Source: Burkholderiaceae bacterium (lineage in GTDB: Bacteria; Pseudomonadota; Gammaproteobacteria; Burkholderiales; Burkholderiaceae). Taken from it: a DNA stretch of 64,000 bases. The notes under the pieces were generated by a model, which saw only the letters and a list, made by a program, of their open reading frames with translations, was not told the origin of the DNA and did not search any database. The stretch spans positions 62,001 to 126,000 of the forward strand of contig JAJPEN010000062.1 in the NCBI GenBank assembly GCA_021166835.1, read 5' to 3'. Of the stretch, positions 17,334 to 25,830 are shown piece after piece; the stretch's first letter is position 1, and the number at the start of each line of letters is the position of its first letter. The position numbers and the translations under genes are program-made.

Positions 17334-18406
17334 CAACGGCTCGCCGCCAGCGGCCGCTGGCGGAACGGCCACAGCAGGAACCAGTCCTGGATGCGCCGCC
17401 AGACGCCGACCAGTCCCTGCGGCTCGAACACGAGAAAGCCGATCATCACCAGTCCGAAGGCCGCGTAGTTCACCGCGAACACCATTCCGGAGACGCGCTG
17501 CGCGAAGGGCATCCACTGCATCGCCGCTTCGATCGCGTAGGGAAACAGCACGACGAAGGCGGCACCGAGCAGCGCACCGAGCAGCGAGCCCATTCCGCCG
17601 ACGATCACCATCGCGATGTACTGGATCGACAGGAACAGCGAGAAAGCCTCGACGGAGACGAAGCCGCGGTAATAGGCGAACAGGCATCCGGCGATCGACG
17701 TCATCGTTGCGCTGACGACGAAGGCGAGCAGCTTGTACGCGGGCACGCCGACGCCGAGCGCCTCGGCGACCGCCTCGCCGTCGCGGATCGCCTGCCACGC
17801 ACGGCCGGTCTTCGCGCGCAGCAGGTTGATGCAGACGAGCAGCGTCGCGATGCACGCAACGAGCAGCACCGCATACCATTCGCGTCCGCTGTCGAGCGTC
17901 CAGCCGCCGATCTGCGGCGGGTCGACGACGATTCCCGTGGAGAAGCCTCGTCGCACCTCGTACTCGCCGCCCAGGTAGGCGACGATGAAGTGCAGCGCGA
18001 GCGTGCTCACCGCGAGATACAGCCCGCGCAGGCGAAGCGACGGCAGGCCGAACACCAGGCCGAGCAGCGCGCCGACCGCGGCCGATGCGGGCAGCGTCAC
18101 CCAGAACGAAGCGCCGAGCTCCTTGAACAGGATGCCTGTCGTGAATGCACCGGCTGCGAGCAGCCCGGCATGGCCGAGCGAGATCTGTCCGGCGAAGCCG
18201 GTGAGCAGCATCAGCGCGAGCGCGCCGATCGAGGCGAGAAACACCTGGTTGGCGAGATCGAGGAGGAACGCGTCGGCGAGCCACGGGAACGTCGCCAGCG
18301 CCGCGAGCGCCGCGAAGAGCCAGCCCCGCTGCGTGCGCGTCTGGATCAGCCGCAGGTCCTGCGCGTAGTCGATCCGGTAGTAGCCGCTCGCGTGGATCCT
18401 AGACAC
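17333..18406 (-). CDS. livM: HAAT ABC transporter permease, LivM type (set A)
   Basis: Inner-membrane permease of 357 aa with about nine hydrophobic segments and the LivM motif LLTGFAGQISLGHAGLLAAGAFTTGIL. A GTG at 18406 is the start and overlaps the livH TAG by 8 bases. Downstream text RAKTGRAWQAIRDGEAVAEALGVGV is the conserved cytoplasmic EAA-like loop of this family. Coupled to livF by an ATGA overlap. Confidence 0.92.
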   Translation of the reverse strand: MSRIHASGYYRIDYAQDLRLIQTRTQRGWLFAALAALATFPWLADAFLLDLANQVFLASIGALALMLLTGFAGQISLGHAGLLAAGAFTTGILFKELGASFWVTLPASAAVGALLGLVFGLPSLRLRGLYLAVSTLALHFIVAYLGGEYEVRRGFSTGIVVDPPQIGGWTLDSGREWYAVLLVACIATLLVCINLLRAKTGRAWQAIRDGEAVAEALGVGVPAYKLLAFVVSATMTSIAGCLFAYYRGFVSVEAFSLFLSIQYIAMVIVGGMGSLLGALLGAAFVVLFPYAIEAAMQWMPFAQRVSGMVFAVNYAAFGLVMIGFLVFEPQGLVGVWRRIQDWFLLWPFRQRPLAASR

Positions 18407-19271
18407 GATCGATCTCCTCGCGCGTGCCGAACAGCCCCCAGGGACGCGCGACGAGCATCGCCAGCAGGATGAAGAACGGCGCGACGTCGGACAGCAGCGG
18501 ATCGACGTACTGGATCAGCAGCACCTCTGCGGCGCCGACGATCAGCGAGCCGATCAGCGCGCCGACGAGGCTGTCGAGGCCGCCGACGAGTGCCGCCGGG
18601 AACGCCTTCAGGCCGATCGTCACCATCGTCGCCTGCAGCCCGGAGTCGAGCGCGATCAGCATGCCGGCCAACCCGCCCGTGAAGGTCGCCAGGCCCCAGG
18701 CAAGCGCGTAGACGCCGTGCAGGCGGATTCCGCGCTGCGCGGCGAGCAACGGATTCTGGCCGGCGGCCCGCATTCGAATCCCCCATCGCGTATGGCGAAG
18801 GAATGCGAACAGCCCCGCATAGACGAGCGCGGTGAGAACGACGAGCGCGAGACTCGCGGCCGAGATGCGCGCGTCTGCGCCGACGTGGATCGACGGATTC
18901 GTCCAGCCGAGCTCGGCCAGCGGATACTCCTGCTGTGCGCCCCAGACGAGCGTAACGACGCCGCGCAGCAGGATGCCGAGCGCGATCGTGCACAGCACGG
19001 CGGCGAGCACCGACTCGCCGGTCATCCGCAGCATCAGCCCCCAGTAGACGGCAATCCCGACGACGAGCGCGAAGCCGCCCGCTGCCGCGAGCGCGAGCCC
19101 GGGATGCCCGCCGAACAGCGATGCGGTGGCGAGCAGCCCGTAGGCGCCGAGCATCATCAGCTCGCCATGCGCCAGGTTGAGCACCCTGCTCACCCGGTAG
19201 ACGAGCACGTAGCCGCAGCTGATCAGCGCATAGATCGCCGTCAGTACCACGATATTCACGGCGAGCTGCAT
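18399..19271 (-). CDS. livH: HAAT ABC transporter permease, LivH type (set A)
   Basis: Inner-membrane permease of 290 aa. Family hallmarks: NIVVLTAIYALISCGYVLVYR at the start, VLNLAHGELMMLGAYG, RMRAAGQNPLLAAQRGI as the cytoplasmic loop, and LVGGLDSLVGALIGSLIVG toward the C-terminus. The ATG at 19271 lies about 50 bases after the receptor gene stop. With the adjacent LivM, LivF, LivG and receptor it forms a complete importer. Confidence 0.93.
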   Translation of the reverse strand: MQLAVNIVVLTAIYALISCGYVLVYRVSRVLNLAHGELMMLGAYGLLATASLFGGHPGLALAAAGGFALVVGIAVYWGLMLRMTGESVLAAVLCTIALGILLRGVVTLVWGAQQEYPLAELGWTNPSIHVGADARISAASLALVVLTALVYAGLFAFLRHTRWGIRMRAAGQNPLLAAQRGIRLHGVYALAWGLATFTGGLAGMLIALDSGLQATMVTIGLKAFPAALVGGLDSLVGALIGSLIVGAAEVLLIQYVDPLLSDVAPFFILLAMLVARPWGLFGTREEIDRV

Positions 19272-19323
19272 GCGCCGGTCCGAACGCTGCGCGATTGCGT
19301 ACGGTGCACGCGCGTCGATCGCG

Positions 19324-20487
19324 TCACTCGATCTCGAATGCGGTCCAGTCCTTCGCGCGCACGATCGCCGATCCGGCGGGATCCCAGCGCCAGACGCGGT
19401 AATACTGTTTCGTGCGGAAGTGGTTCGTCTTCGTCCACTCGATCGGCCCGCCGCGCAGGCCTTTCGTGTCGACTTTCAGCCGGTTCATCGCCTCGACGAT
19501 CTTCTCGGGCGTGGCCGGCCAGCCAGTGTCGCGCAACGCCTGCTCGAGCACCATGCCGCTCACCCACCCTTCGGCGAGCTGCTCCACCGGATGCGTGGCG
19601 CCTGCCTTCGTCGCCGCCTGCCGGATCTCCTCGTGCACCGGCAACCTGTCCTGGAACAGCGCATTCGCGCCGACGACATAGAAGCCGCCGTCCTTCACCC
19701 GCGCCAGTTCGGGCTCGGCCTCGATATGCGCCCACGCGATGTAGCGCCCGTTCCATCCGAGCTTGCGCAGCGACTCCAGCGTCTTGATCTCGGTGACCCA
19801 CGGCGCCCACGAGTATGTCCAGTTCGCGCCTGCCTCCTTGATCTTCGTGGCGAAGGGCGTGTAGTCGGGCGTGGGCGGCGGCACGATCTCCTTGGAGACC
19901 GGCGTCATGCCCAGTTCCTTCGCCAATCCTTCGGCGTAGTCGATCTCGCCGCGCGAGACCGGAATCGCCATCGCCGACAGGCCGAGCCTGACCGGCTCGG
20001 TGCTGTTCTCCTTCACGAAGCCGAGCGCCATCCGGCTGTCGTAGCGTGCACCGAAGGCCGTGGAGCAGAACTGCAGCGGATCGGCCGGCGGAAACACTTC
20101 CTGCGGGCATACCGCACCGGCGAAATACAACGGAACGCCGGCGCGGCGCGTCTCGGCGACCATCGGCGCATAGGTCGACGAAGTCGCCACGTTCAGCACC
20201 ATCGAGACCTTGTCCTGCGTGAGCAGTTTCTTGACGTCGGCCGCGGCCTTCGACGGCTCGCCCTGGTTGTCCTGCACCACGAGGCGGATCGGCTTGCCGC
20301 CGATGCCGCCCGCCGCGTTGAGGCGATCGACGTAGATGCGCAGCCCTTCGACCACCGGAGCGTAGGTGCCGGCCACCGGGCCGGTAAGCGCGCCGCTGAC
20401 GCCGACGACGTAGGCATCCTGTGCGATGGTGGCCGCCCACGGAGCGGCGGCGAGAACGAGCGCGAACGCCCTGGAAACGATCCGCAT
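19324..20487 (-). CDS. Branched-chain-type ABC transporter substrate-binding protein (set A)
   Basis: LivJ-like periplasmic receptor, 387 aa, with a signal peptide of about 22 residues (VSRAFALVLAAAPWAATIAQ). Mature start YVVGVSGALTGPVAGTYAPVVEG, then LRIYVDRLNAAGGIGGKPIRL, standard for HAAT receptors. The ATG at 20487 has a GGGAGGAAG ribosome site; a start six codons earlier is less likely. Second gene of the block after the acyl-CoA ligase, so import and CoA activation of the same acid is a reasonable guess. Aromatic residues are frequent in the central part (WTYSWAPW), but no ligand can be assigned. Confidence 0.92.
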   Translation of the reverse strand: MRIVSRAFALVLAAAPWAATIAQDAYVVGVSGALTGPVAGTYAPVVEGLRIYVDRLNAAGGIGGKPIRLVVQDNQGEPSKAAADVKKLLTQDKVSMVLNVATSSTYAPMVAETRRAGVPLYFAGAVCPQEVFPPADPLQFCSTAFGARYDSRMALGFVKENSTEPVRLGLSAMAIPVSRGEIDYAEGLAKELGMTPVSKEIVPPPTPDYTPFATKIKEAGANWTYSWAPWVTEIKTLESLRKLGWNGRYIAWAHIEAEPELARVKDGGFYVVGANALFQDRLPVHEEIRQAATKAGATHPVEQLAEGWVSGMVLEQALRDTGWPATPEKIVEAMNRLKVDTKGLRGGPIEWTKTNHFRTKQYYRVWRWDPAGSAIVRAKDWTAFEIE

Positions 20488-20532
20488 CGGTCTTCCTCCC
20501 TGCAATTTTCTCGTTGTCGTTCGATATCGCCG

Positions 20533-22425
20533 CTAGCCGGTCAGCCCGGCCGTGCTGCCCGCCACCAGCGCTTCCTCGCGATCGTCGTACATCGACTCGA
20601 CCAGGTCGCGGAAGCGCTCGTACATCTGCTTGCGCTTGACCTTGCGCGTCGGCGTGACCGGCTCGCCCTCCTCCTCGGGGTCGAGCGCCTTGGGCAGGAT
20701 GCAGAAGCGCTTGATCTGCTCGACGCGCGCCAGCCCGGCATTGGCGCGATCGATCTCGGCCTGCAACAGCCCGCGCACCTGCGGATGATGGGCGAGGCTG
20801 GTGAATCCGGTATAGGGAATCCCCCGCACGCGCGCCCAGTCGGACACCGCGTCGAAATCGATCTCGACCAGCGCGCAAAGGTACTTGCGTGCGTGCCCGA
20901 AGACCGCGATTTCGGCGACGTAGGGACTGCCGCGCACGAGATTCTCGACGTAGGACGGCGAGATCGTCTTGCCGCCGGCCGTCACGATGAAATCCCGCAC
21001 GCGATCGACGATGCGAAGCCTGCCGCCGACCCACGCGCCGGTGTCGCCCGTGCGCAGCCAGCCGCGCTCATCGAAGGCGGCACGCGTGCCCTCCTCGTCG
21101 CCCCAGTAGCCGACGAACAGGTCGGGCGAGCGAACGAGGATCTCGTCGTGCTCGCCGAGCTCGATCTCGACGCCGGGCGGCGGCGTGCCGACGTCGCCGG
21201 GGCGGGGAAAGGGGCCGGTCTGGCCGGCAATGATCGCGCCGGCGGTCTCGGTCTGGCCGTACATCTCGACCACGTTCACTCCCCAGACCTGCCACAGCGC
21301 CATCGTCTCGGGCGGCAGCGGCGCGCCGCCCGAGACGACGAGGCGCAATCGGTCGAAGCCGAGCTTCGACAGGGCCGGGCGAAAGACGGCCGCACGGGCC
21401 ACGCGCCCGGCAAACGTATCCGGGTCTTCGGTACGACCGTCCCATCGCGCGCGTGCCTGTCGGCGGCCGACCTGCATCGCGGCTTCGTAGCAACGGCGCT
21501 TCAACGGACTCGTGCTGCCCAGCGCGATGAGCACCTGGGAGGCGAACTTCTGCAGATAGCGCGGAACGGTGAACAGCACCGTGGGCGCGACCTCGAACAT
21601 CGTCGTCGGCATCTCGTCGAGGCTCTCGCCGATGTGAGGAACCAGCGAGGACATCAGCGGAAGCGTGATGGCGACGTCGCGCCCGAGCACGTGGCACAGC
21701 GGCAGGTAGATCACGGTGCGCTGCTCGCCCTGCGCGAGAATCGGGTAGTGCTCGACGATGCCGCAGGCTCCCGCGAGGTGTGCGCCGTGCGTGACGAGCG
21801 CGCCCTTCGGGTTGCCGGTCGTGCCCGAGGTGTAGACGATGAACGCGGGATCGGCGCCCGAGAGTTCGCCGGCCATCGCCGCGAGCGTATCGACGTCACC
21901 GCGGTGGTCGTCGACCAGTTCGCGATACGGCAGCAGCCGTGCATCGTCGTACGCGAACATCGCGTCGGTATCGACGACGACGATGCGCCGCAGCGCCGGC
22001 AGCCGCTGCGCGATCGGCAGGATCTTGTCGACGTACTCCTGGTTCTCGGCGACGAACAGGCAGGCGCCGCCGTCGCGCATCTGGTACTCGAGTTCGGCCT
22101 GCGAGGCGGTGGGGTAGATGCCGTAGACGATGGCGCCCGCCGCCTGTGCGGCCAGGTCGACGACGATCCATTCCTCGCACGGATCGCCCATGATCGCGAC
22201 GCGATCGCCCTTGCGCACGCCGAGCGATCGCAGCGCCGCGGCGCATCGCGCAACCATCGCCGCGAGCTGCGTGAAGCTTCGTTCGCGGTACAGGCCGAGA
22301 TCCTTCGAGCGCAACGCGACGGCATCGGGCGTCGCCCGCGCGCGTTCGACGAGCAGGCGCGGTGCCGTCCATTCGCGAAGGGTACGGGCGTCGATCGCGA
22401 ACACCGGCGAGGCAGCAGGACGCAT
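20533..22425 (-). CDS. Long-chain-type AMP-forming acyl-CoA synthetase
   Basis: ANL-superfamily CoA ligase, 630 aa, with the organisation of FadD15-like long-chain or aryl acyl-CoA synthetases. P-loop-like motif YTSGTTGNPKGAL near residues 194-206, A5-type motif MYGQTETAG near 395, RTGDTGAWVGGRLRIVDRVRDFIVTAGGKTISPSYVENL near 470-510, and C-terminal RKVKRKQMYERF. First gene of the long minus-strand block. Its promoter region (22459-22482) has a TTGACA -35 with a palindrome in the spacer, downstream of tetR. Likely controlled by that TetR protein (inference). Confidence 0.92.
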   Translation of the reverse strand: MRPAASPVFAIDARTLREWTAPRLLVERARATPDAVALRSKDLGLYRERSFTQLAAMVARCAAALRSLGVRKGDRVAIMGDPCEEWIVVDLAAQAAGAIVYGIYPTASQAELEYQMRDGGACLFVAENQEYVDKILPIAQRLPALRRIVVVDTDAMFAYDDARLLPYRELVDDHRGDVDTLAAMAGELSGADPAFIVYTSGTTGNPKGALVTHGAHLAGACGIVEHYPILAQGEQRTVIYLPLCHVLGRDVAITLPLMSSLVPHIGESLDEMPTTMFEVAPTVLFTVPRYLQKFASQVLIALGSTSPLKRRCYEAAMQVGRRQARARWDGRTEDPDTFAGRVARAAVFRPALSKLGFDRLRLVVSGGAPLPPETMALWQVWGVNVVEMYGQTETAGAIIAGQTGPFPRPGDVGTPPPGVEIELGEHDEILVRSPDLFVGYWGDEEGTRAAFDERGWLRTGDTGAWVGGRLRIVDRVRDFIVTAGGKTISPSYVENLVRGSPYVAEIAVFGHARKYLCALVEIDFDAVSDWARVRGIPYTGFTSLAHHPQVRGLLQAEIDRANAGLARVEQIKRFCILPKALDPEEEGEPVTPTRKVKRKQMYERFRDLVESMYDDREEALVAGSTAGLTG

Positions 22426-22458
22426 CTCGGATCCGATACGCAGGTGGACCGGGATCGT

Positions 22459-22482
22459 CTATTATTCTATAGAATGTGTCAA
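22459..22482 (-). promoter_or_regulatory. Promoter with 12-bp palindromic operator, upstream of the acyl-CoA ligase block
   Basis: On the minus strand a consensus -35 TTGACA (22482-22477) is followed by the perfect palindrome ATTCTATAGAAT (22464-22475) inside the spacer, and a weak -10 around 22454-22459. The -35 overlaps the tetR stop. The ATG of the ligase is at 22425. A repressor dimer on this palindrome would block polymerase. The local A+T-rich island contrasts with the surrounding G+C-rich sequence. Confidence 0.6.
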
Positions 22483-23168
22483 GCAAGGCGGCGCGCGCGC
22501 CTCTTCGCTCCAGGGCCCGTCGTGCGCGCCGCCTCCGACACGACGCCGCCGCACAGCAGCACGCTGAAGTTCGAAGCGATCGTCTCGAGGTCCAGACCCG
22601 GTTCCCGGCCGTACCACGCAGCCGCCGAGTTGCACAAGGCGAGCAGCGCGAGCGTCGCGAGGCGGCAATGCAGGTCGCCGCGCAGTTCGCCGGAGGCGAC
22701 GCCGGCCTCGAAGATTCCCTGGATGATCGCCTCGTAGCGGGCCGAGAACCTTCCGATCCGCCGGCGCGCAGCGTCGGACAGATGCTGCCGTTCGCTCAGG
22801 AAGACGCGCACGAAGTCGTGCCTCTCCGAGGTGGCGCGCAGGTGGCTTCCGATCACCTGCGCCAGGCGCTCGCACGCGGTGCCGGGCGCACGGGCCGCCG
22901 CCGACGCGTGCTCGATGAAGCCCTCGACGCCTCGCTGGCAGATCGATTCGAGCGCGTCTTCCTTCGAGGAGAAGTAGTAGTAGAGGCTCGCCTGGCGGAT
23001 GTGCAACCGGTCGGCGATGTCCTGCGTCGTCGCGCCGTGATATCCACGCTGGGCGAAGACGGCCGCGGCCGCCTCGATCACCTCGTCGGCCCGCCTGCGC
23101 GGACTGCGGGCGGAGCGGCGCGGCGGAACGGGAGCCGACTTCGCCTCGGGGCGCGGTTGCGTGGCCAA
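22479..23168 (-). CDS. TetR-family transcriptional regulator
   Basis: 229 aa. N-terminal helix-turn-helix near residues 28-75: VIEAAAAVFAQRGYHGATTQDIADRL..., with the conserved ASLYYYFSSKEDALESI. The C-terminal ligand domain is of the TetR_C type found in fatty-acyl and aromatic acyl-CoA regulators. It starts at TTG (23168) behind a near-perfect ribosome site GAGGTGA. It lies between the minus-strand transporter/ligase block and the plus-strand Rieske/corrinoid operon, and an inverted repeat with TCTA/TAGA half-sites occurs in the promoter on each side, so it probably represses both. An acyl-CoA thioester as inducer is inference. Confidence 0.92.
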   Translation of the reverse strand: MATQPRPEAKSAPVPPRRSARSPRRRADEVIEAAAAVFAQRGYHGATTQDIADRLHIRQASLYYYFSSKEDALESICQRGVEGFIEHASAAARAPGTACERLAQVIGSHLRATSERHDFVRVFLSERQHLSDAARRRIGRFSARYEAIIQGIFEAGVASGELRGDLHCRLATLALLALCNSAAAWYGREPGLDLETIASNFSVLLCGGVVSEAARTTGPGAKRRARRLA

Positions 23169-23219
23169 GCGTCACCTCGCTGCAGGAATGCGGGCGAGCA
23201 TGGTAACCGCAGAAGCGGA

Positions 23220-23248
23220 TTGTTTGTCTATCAATCAATAGATATAAT
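23220..23248 (+). promoter_or_regulatory. Promoter with inverted-repeat operator for the Rieske/corrinoid operon
   Basis: A perfect -10 TATAAT (23243-23248) sits 17 bases after TTGTTT (23220-23225). The spacer holds an inverted repeat TCTAT-N6-ATAGA (23227-23231 and 23238-23242). The half-sites resemble those of the palindrome at 22464-22475, with different spacing. The predicted transcript starts near 23255, leaving about 40 bases to the GTG at 23296. Confidence 0.65.
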
Positions 23249-23295
23249 TGCATCGTGGACCCGATCTCCGGGCCACCCGCCCAACGGAGTCCGAC

Positions 23296-24360
23296 GTGAA
23301 CTATCTCCGCAACGCGTGGTACGCCGCCGGATGGTCCGGCGAGATCGCCTCCCGATCGGCATTGCAGCGCACGCTGCTCGACGAAGCGATCGCCCTCTTT
23401 CGCGATGAATCCGGCGCCGTGCACGCGATCGCCGATCGCTGCCCGCACCGCTTCGCCCCGCTCTCGCTCGGCAAGGTGGTCGGCGAGGCGCTGCAGTGTC
23501 CGTATCACGGCCTGCAGTTCGACGGCAGCGGTCATTGCGTGCACAACCCGCACGGCAACGGAACGATTCCGAAGGCCGCCCGCGTCCCCGCCCATCCGGT
23601 CGTCGAGCGCCACGGTGCCGTCTGGATCTGGATGGGCGACCCGGCACGGGCCGACCCGGCGTCGATCCCCGACTTCGGCCTGTTCGACGAAGACCGCAAC
23701 TACGTCGGCCGGGGATACCTGCGCGTCGAGGCCAACTACCGCTTCGGCACCGACAACATCATGGACCTCAGCCACATCGCATACGTGCACGGGCAGAGCC
23801 TGGGGAGCGACGACATGCGGCGCTCCGAGAACAGCTGCGAGCAGGACGGGCGCACGATCTGGTCGAGGCGACGCAACTACGGCGAAAAGCTGCCGCCCGC
23901 CGTCCTCGGCCATTACCGTTCGAAGCCCGACGCGCTGTGGGACCGTTCCTTCGACGTGCGATGGGATCCGCCGGCATCGCTGCTGCTGCTCGTCGGCGGG
24001 GTGCCGAGCGGGCAATCGCTCGAAGACAAGCGGCCGCTGCCGTTCGCGCATCTGTTCACGCCGGAAACCGCGACCACCTCGCACTACTGGTTCGCGGCGA
24101 GCTATCCGAAGGAACTCGGGCCGAAGTACGAAGCGCGTGCGCAGGAGGCCCTGGCCTTCCTCGCCGGGCCCTTCGAGCGCGAGGATCTCCCGATGCTGCA
24201 GGCGCAGCAGCGCGCCGTGGGCGATCGCGACTTCTGGGACCTCAAACCGGTGATGCTCGCCGGCGACGCCGCTGCCGTTCGCGCCCGGCGCCTGCTCGAC
24301 AAGCTGATCGAGGACGAACGCGAAGCGCTTCACACGCAGCCTTCCTTCGCCGTCGGCTGA
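23296..24360 (+). CDS. Rieske non-heme iron oxygenase, DdmC/VanA-type O-demethylase candidate
   Basis: 354 aa, the size of the oxygenase components of dicamba monooxygenase (DdmC) and vanillate demethylase (VanA), which oxidise a methoxy methyl group and release formaldehyde. Rieske ligands Cys49, His51, Cys68, His71 (CPHRFAPLS and CPYHGLQFDG), followed by CVHNPHGNG, a stretch I recognise from DdmC. The mononuclear iron site is DNIMDLSHIAYVH (His160, His165 with Asn154/Asp157). The GTG at 23296 has ACGGAG 6 bases upstream; the earlier TTG in frame overlaps the -10 and is rejected. No reductase or ferredoxin partner of VanB type is encoded in the operon. First gene of the C1/corrinoid operon. 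Substrate unproven. Confidence 0.88.
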   Translation: MNYLRNAWYAAGWSGEIASRSALQRTLLDEAIALFRDESGAVHAIADRCPHRFAPLSLGKVVGEALQCPYHGLQFDGSGHCVHNPHGNGTIPKAARVPAHPVVERHGAVWIWMGDPARADPASIPDFGLFDEDRNYVGRGYLRVEANYRFGTDNIMDLSHIAYVHGQSLGSDDMRRSENSCEQDGRTIWSRRRNYGEKLPPAVLGHYRSKPDALWDRSFDVRWDPPASLLLLVGGVPSGQSLEDKRPLPFAHLFTPETATTSHYWFAASYPKELGPKYEARAQEALAFLAGPFEREDLPMLQAQQRAVGDRDFWDLKPVMLAGDAAAVRARRLLDKLIEDEREALHTQPSFAVG

Positions 24361-24364
24361 TCCG

Positions 24365-25810
24365 ATGCTCGCGCTGCGCCGATGGTCGGTGCGTCGAGCG
24401 CACACGCTGTGGCGGCTCTGGCGCATCCTCGCCGGATGCGCGCCGCGCTGCGCGCCGCTCGTGCGCCGCATCGGCCGTGCGCGAAGCGAATCGCTGCTTC
24501 GCCCGCTCGAGCGCGCCGCGAAGGGACTTTTCTTCGATTGCCGGATGTGCGGGCAGTGCGTCCTCTCGTCCACCGGAATGGCGTGCCCGATGAACTGTCC
24601 GAAGCGGATGCGCAACGGCCCTTGCGGCGGCGTGCGCGCCGACGGCGGATGCGAGGTGCAGCCGGCGATGCGCTGCGTCTGGCTCGAGGCGCTGGACGGA
24701 CAGAAGGCGATCGCCTCGCGAGGCGGCGATGCGGCGGCGACGCGGATCCTGCCGCCGCTCGATCATTCGCGCCGCGGATCCTCGACCTGGCTGCAGGCGA
24801 TCTGCGATGCGTCTTCCTTGCGAACGCCGCAGGAGCACGCCTGGTCGACGGAATACGGCATCCGCGAACCGGCGGCAACGGGCGACTTCGAAGAAGCGTG
24901 CCGCTCGAAGCGGATCGTCGTCACCGTCGAGGTGGCACCGCCCGATTCCGCCGACCCGGCGGCGCTCGTGCGCCGCGCAGCGCATTTCGACGGACTGGTG
25001 GATGCCATCAACATCACCGACGGCGCCGGCGGTAACTGCCACATGTCGAGCGCGGCGGCCGCGGCCATTCTCGCGGCGAGCGGACGCACTGCGGTCTGCC
25101 AGGTTGCCTGCCGCGACCGCAACCGGATCGCGATCCAGGGCGACCTGCTCGGCGCGGCGGCACTCGGCGTGCGCAACGTGCTGTGCCTCACCGGCGACGA
25201 CGTCAGTCGCGGCGACCATCCGCAGGCGCGCCCCGTGTTCGACCTCGATGCGGTGTCGTTGCTCGGCATCGCGCGCAACATGTCCGAACGCGGCGAGTTC
25301 GCTTCGGGGCGCCGGATCGAGGCGATGCCTCGGCTGTTCCTCGGCGCGACCGCGAATCCCTTCGTTCCGCCGTATCGCGATCGGGTGGCGAACCTCGAGA
25401 AGAAGATCGACGCCGGCGCGCGCTTCGTGCAGACGCAGTTCTGCTTCGACGTCGCCGCGCTCGCCGATTTCATGCGCGAAGTGCGTGCGCGCGAGCTGCA
25501 CCGGCGCTGCGCGATCCTCGTCGGCGTCGGCACGCTGGGCAGCGCCCGCGCGCTGCGCTGGATGGCGGCGAACGTGCCCGGCGTGCACGTCCCGGAGCCG
25601 CTGCTGCTTCGCATCGAGGGCACTGTCGACCAGAAGGCCGAGGCTCGGCGGATCTGCCTGGAGACGATCGACGCGGTGCTCGGCATCGACGGCGTGCGCG
25701 GGGTGCACCTGATGGGGCACCGCAACGAAGAGGTTCTTGCCGGCATCATCGTCGCGTCGGGACTGCGCGAACGGGCGCCGGCTCGGGCCGCATCACTGAA
25801 GCCCGCGTGA
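24365..25810 (+). CDS. MetV-MetF fusion: zinc/cysteine domain plus methylenetetrahydrofolate reductase
   Basis: 481 aa. The N-terminal region (about 55-110) is the MetV-like Cys-rich domain, with Cys59, 62, 65, 74, 78, 87, 96 and 104 in CRMCGQC, CPMNCPK and NGPCGG. The C-terminal part (about 190-465) is a MetF-type barrel with VTVEVAPPDSADP, DAINITDG, LCLTGDDVSRGDHPQ and ARFVQTQFCFD. MetF interconverts 5,10-methylene- and 5-methyl-tetrahydrofolate. In acetogens MetV and MetF are usually separate subunits; here they are one chain. The gene begins 4 bases after the Rieske stop. In this operon it would oxidise methyl-folate made by the methyltransferases, or make it. A hairpin overlaps its stop codon. 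Confidence 0.9.
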   Translation: MLALRRWSVRRAHTLWRLWRILAGCAPRCAPLVRRIGRARSESLLRPLERAAKGLFFDCRMCGQCVLSSTGMACPMNCPKRMRNGPCGGVRADGGCEVQPAMRCVWLEALDGQKAIASRGGDAAATRILPPLDHSRRGSSTWLQAICDASSLRTPQEHAWSTEYGIREPAATGDFEEACRSKRIVVTVEVAPPDSADPAALVRRAAHFDGLVDAINITDGAGGNCHMSSAAAAAILAASGRTAVCQVACRDRNRIAIQGDLLGAAALGVRNVLCLTGDDVSRGDHPQARPVFDLDAVSLLGIARNMSERGEFASGRRIEAMPRLFLGATANPFVPPYRDRVANLEKKIDAGARFVQTQFCFDVAALADFMREVRARELHRRCAILVGVGTLGSARALRWMAANVPGVHVPEPLLLRIEGTVDQKAEARRICLETIDAVLGIDGVRGVHLMGHRNEEVLAGIIVASGLRERAPARAASLKPA

Positions 25811-25817
25811 AGCGGGC
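25801..25817 (+). other. Small GC hairpin over the metVF stop, before the corrinoid-protein ribosome site
   Basis: GCCCGC (25801-25806) and GCGGGC (25812-25817) form a 6-bp stem with a 5-base loop containing the TGA. The ribosome site GGAG of the next gene starts 4 bases later. There is no T-run, so this is unlikely to be a terminator; it could tune translation or processing. Confidence 0.4.
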
Positions 25818-25830
25818 GCTGGAGAAACCC

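Noticed and set aside
19270..22737. Plus-strand open frame of 1155 codons across livJ-like and ligase genes
   Set aside because: Composition is Arg/His/Asp-rich low-complexity, with no motif; the opposite strand carries complete enzyme motifs.
23248..23295. Upstream TTG as start of the Rieske oxygenase
   Set aside because: The codon overlaps the last base of a perfect TATAAT -10, and the sequence between lacks family similarity; the GTG at 23296 has a good ribosome site and gives the expected N-terminus.
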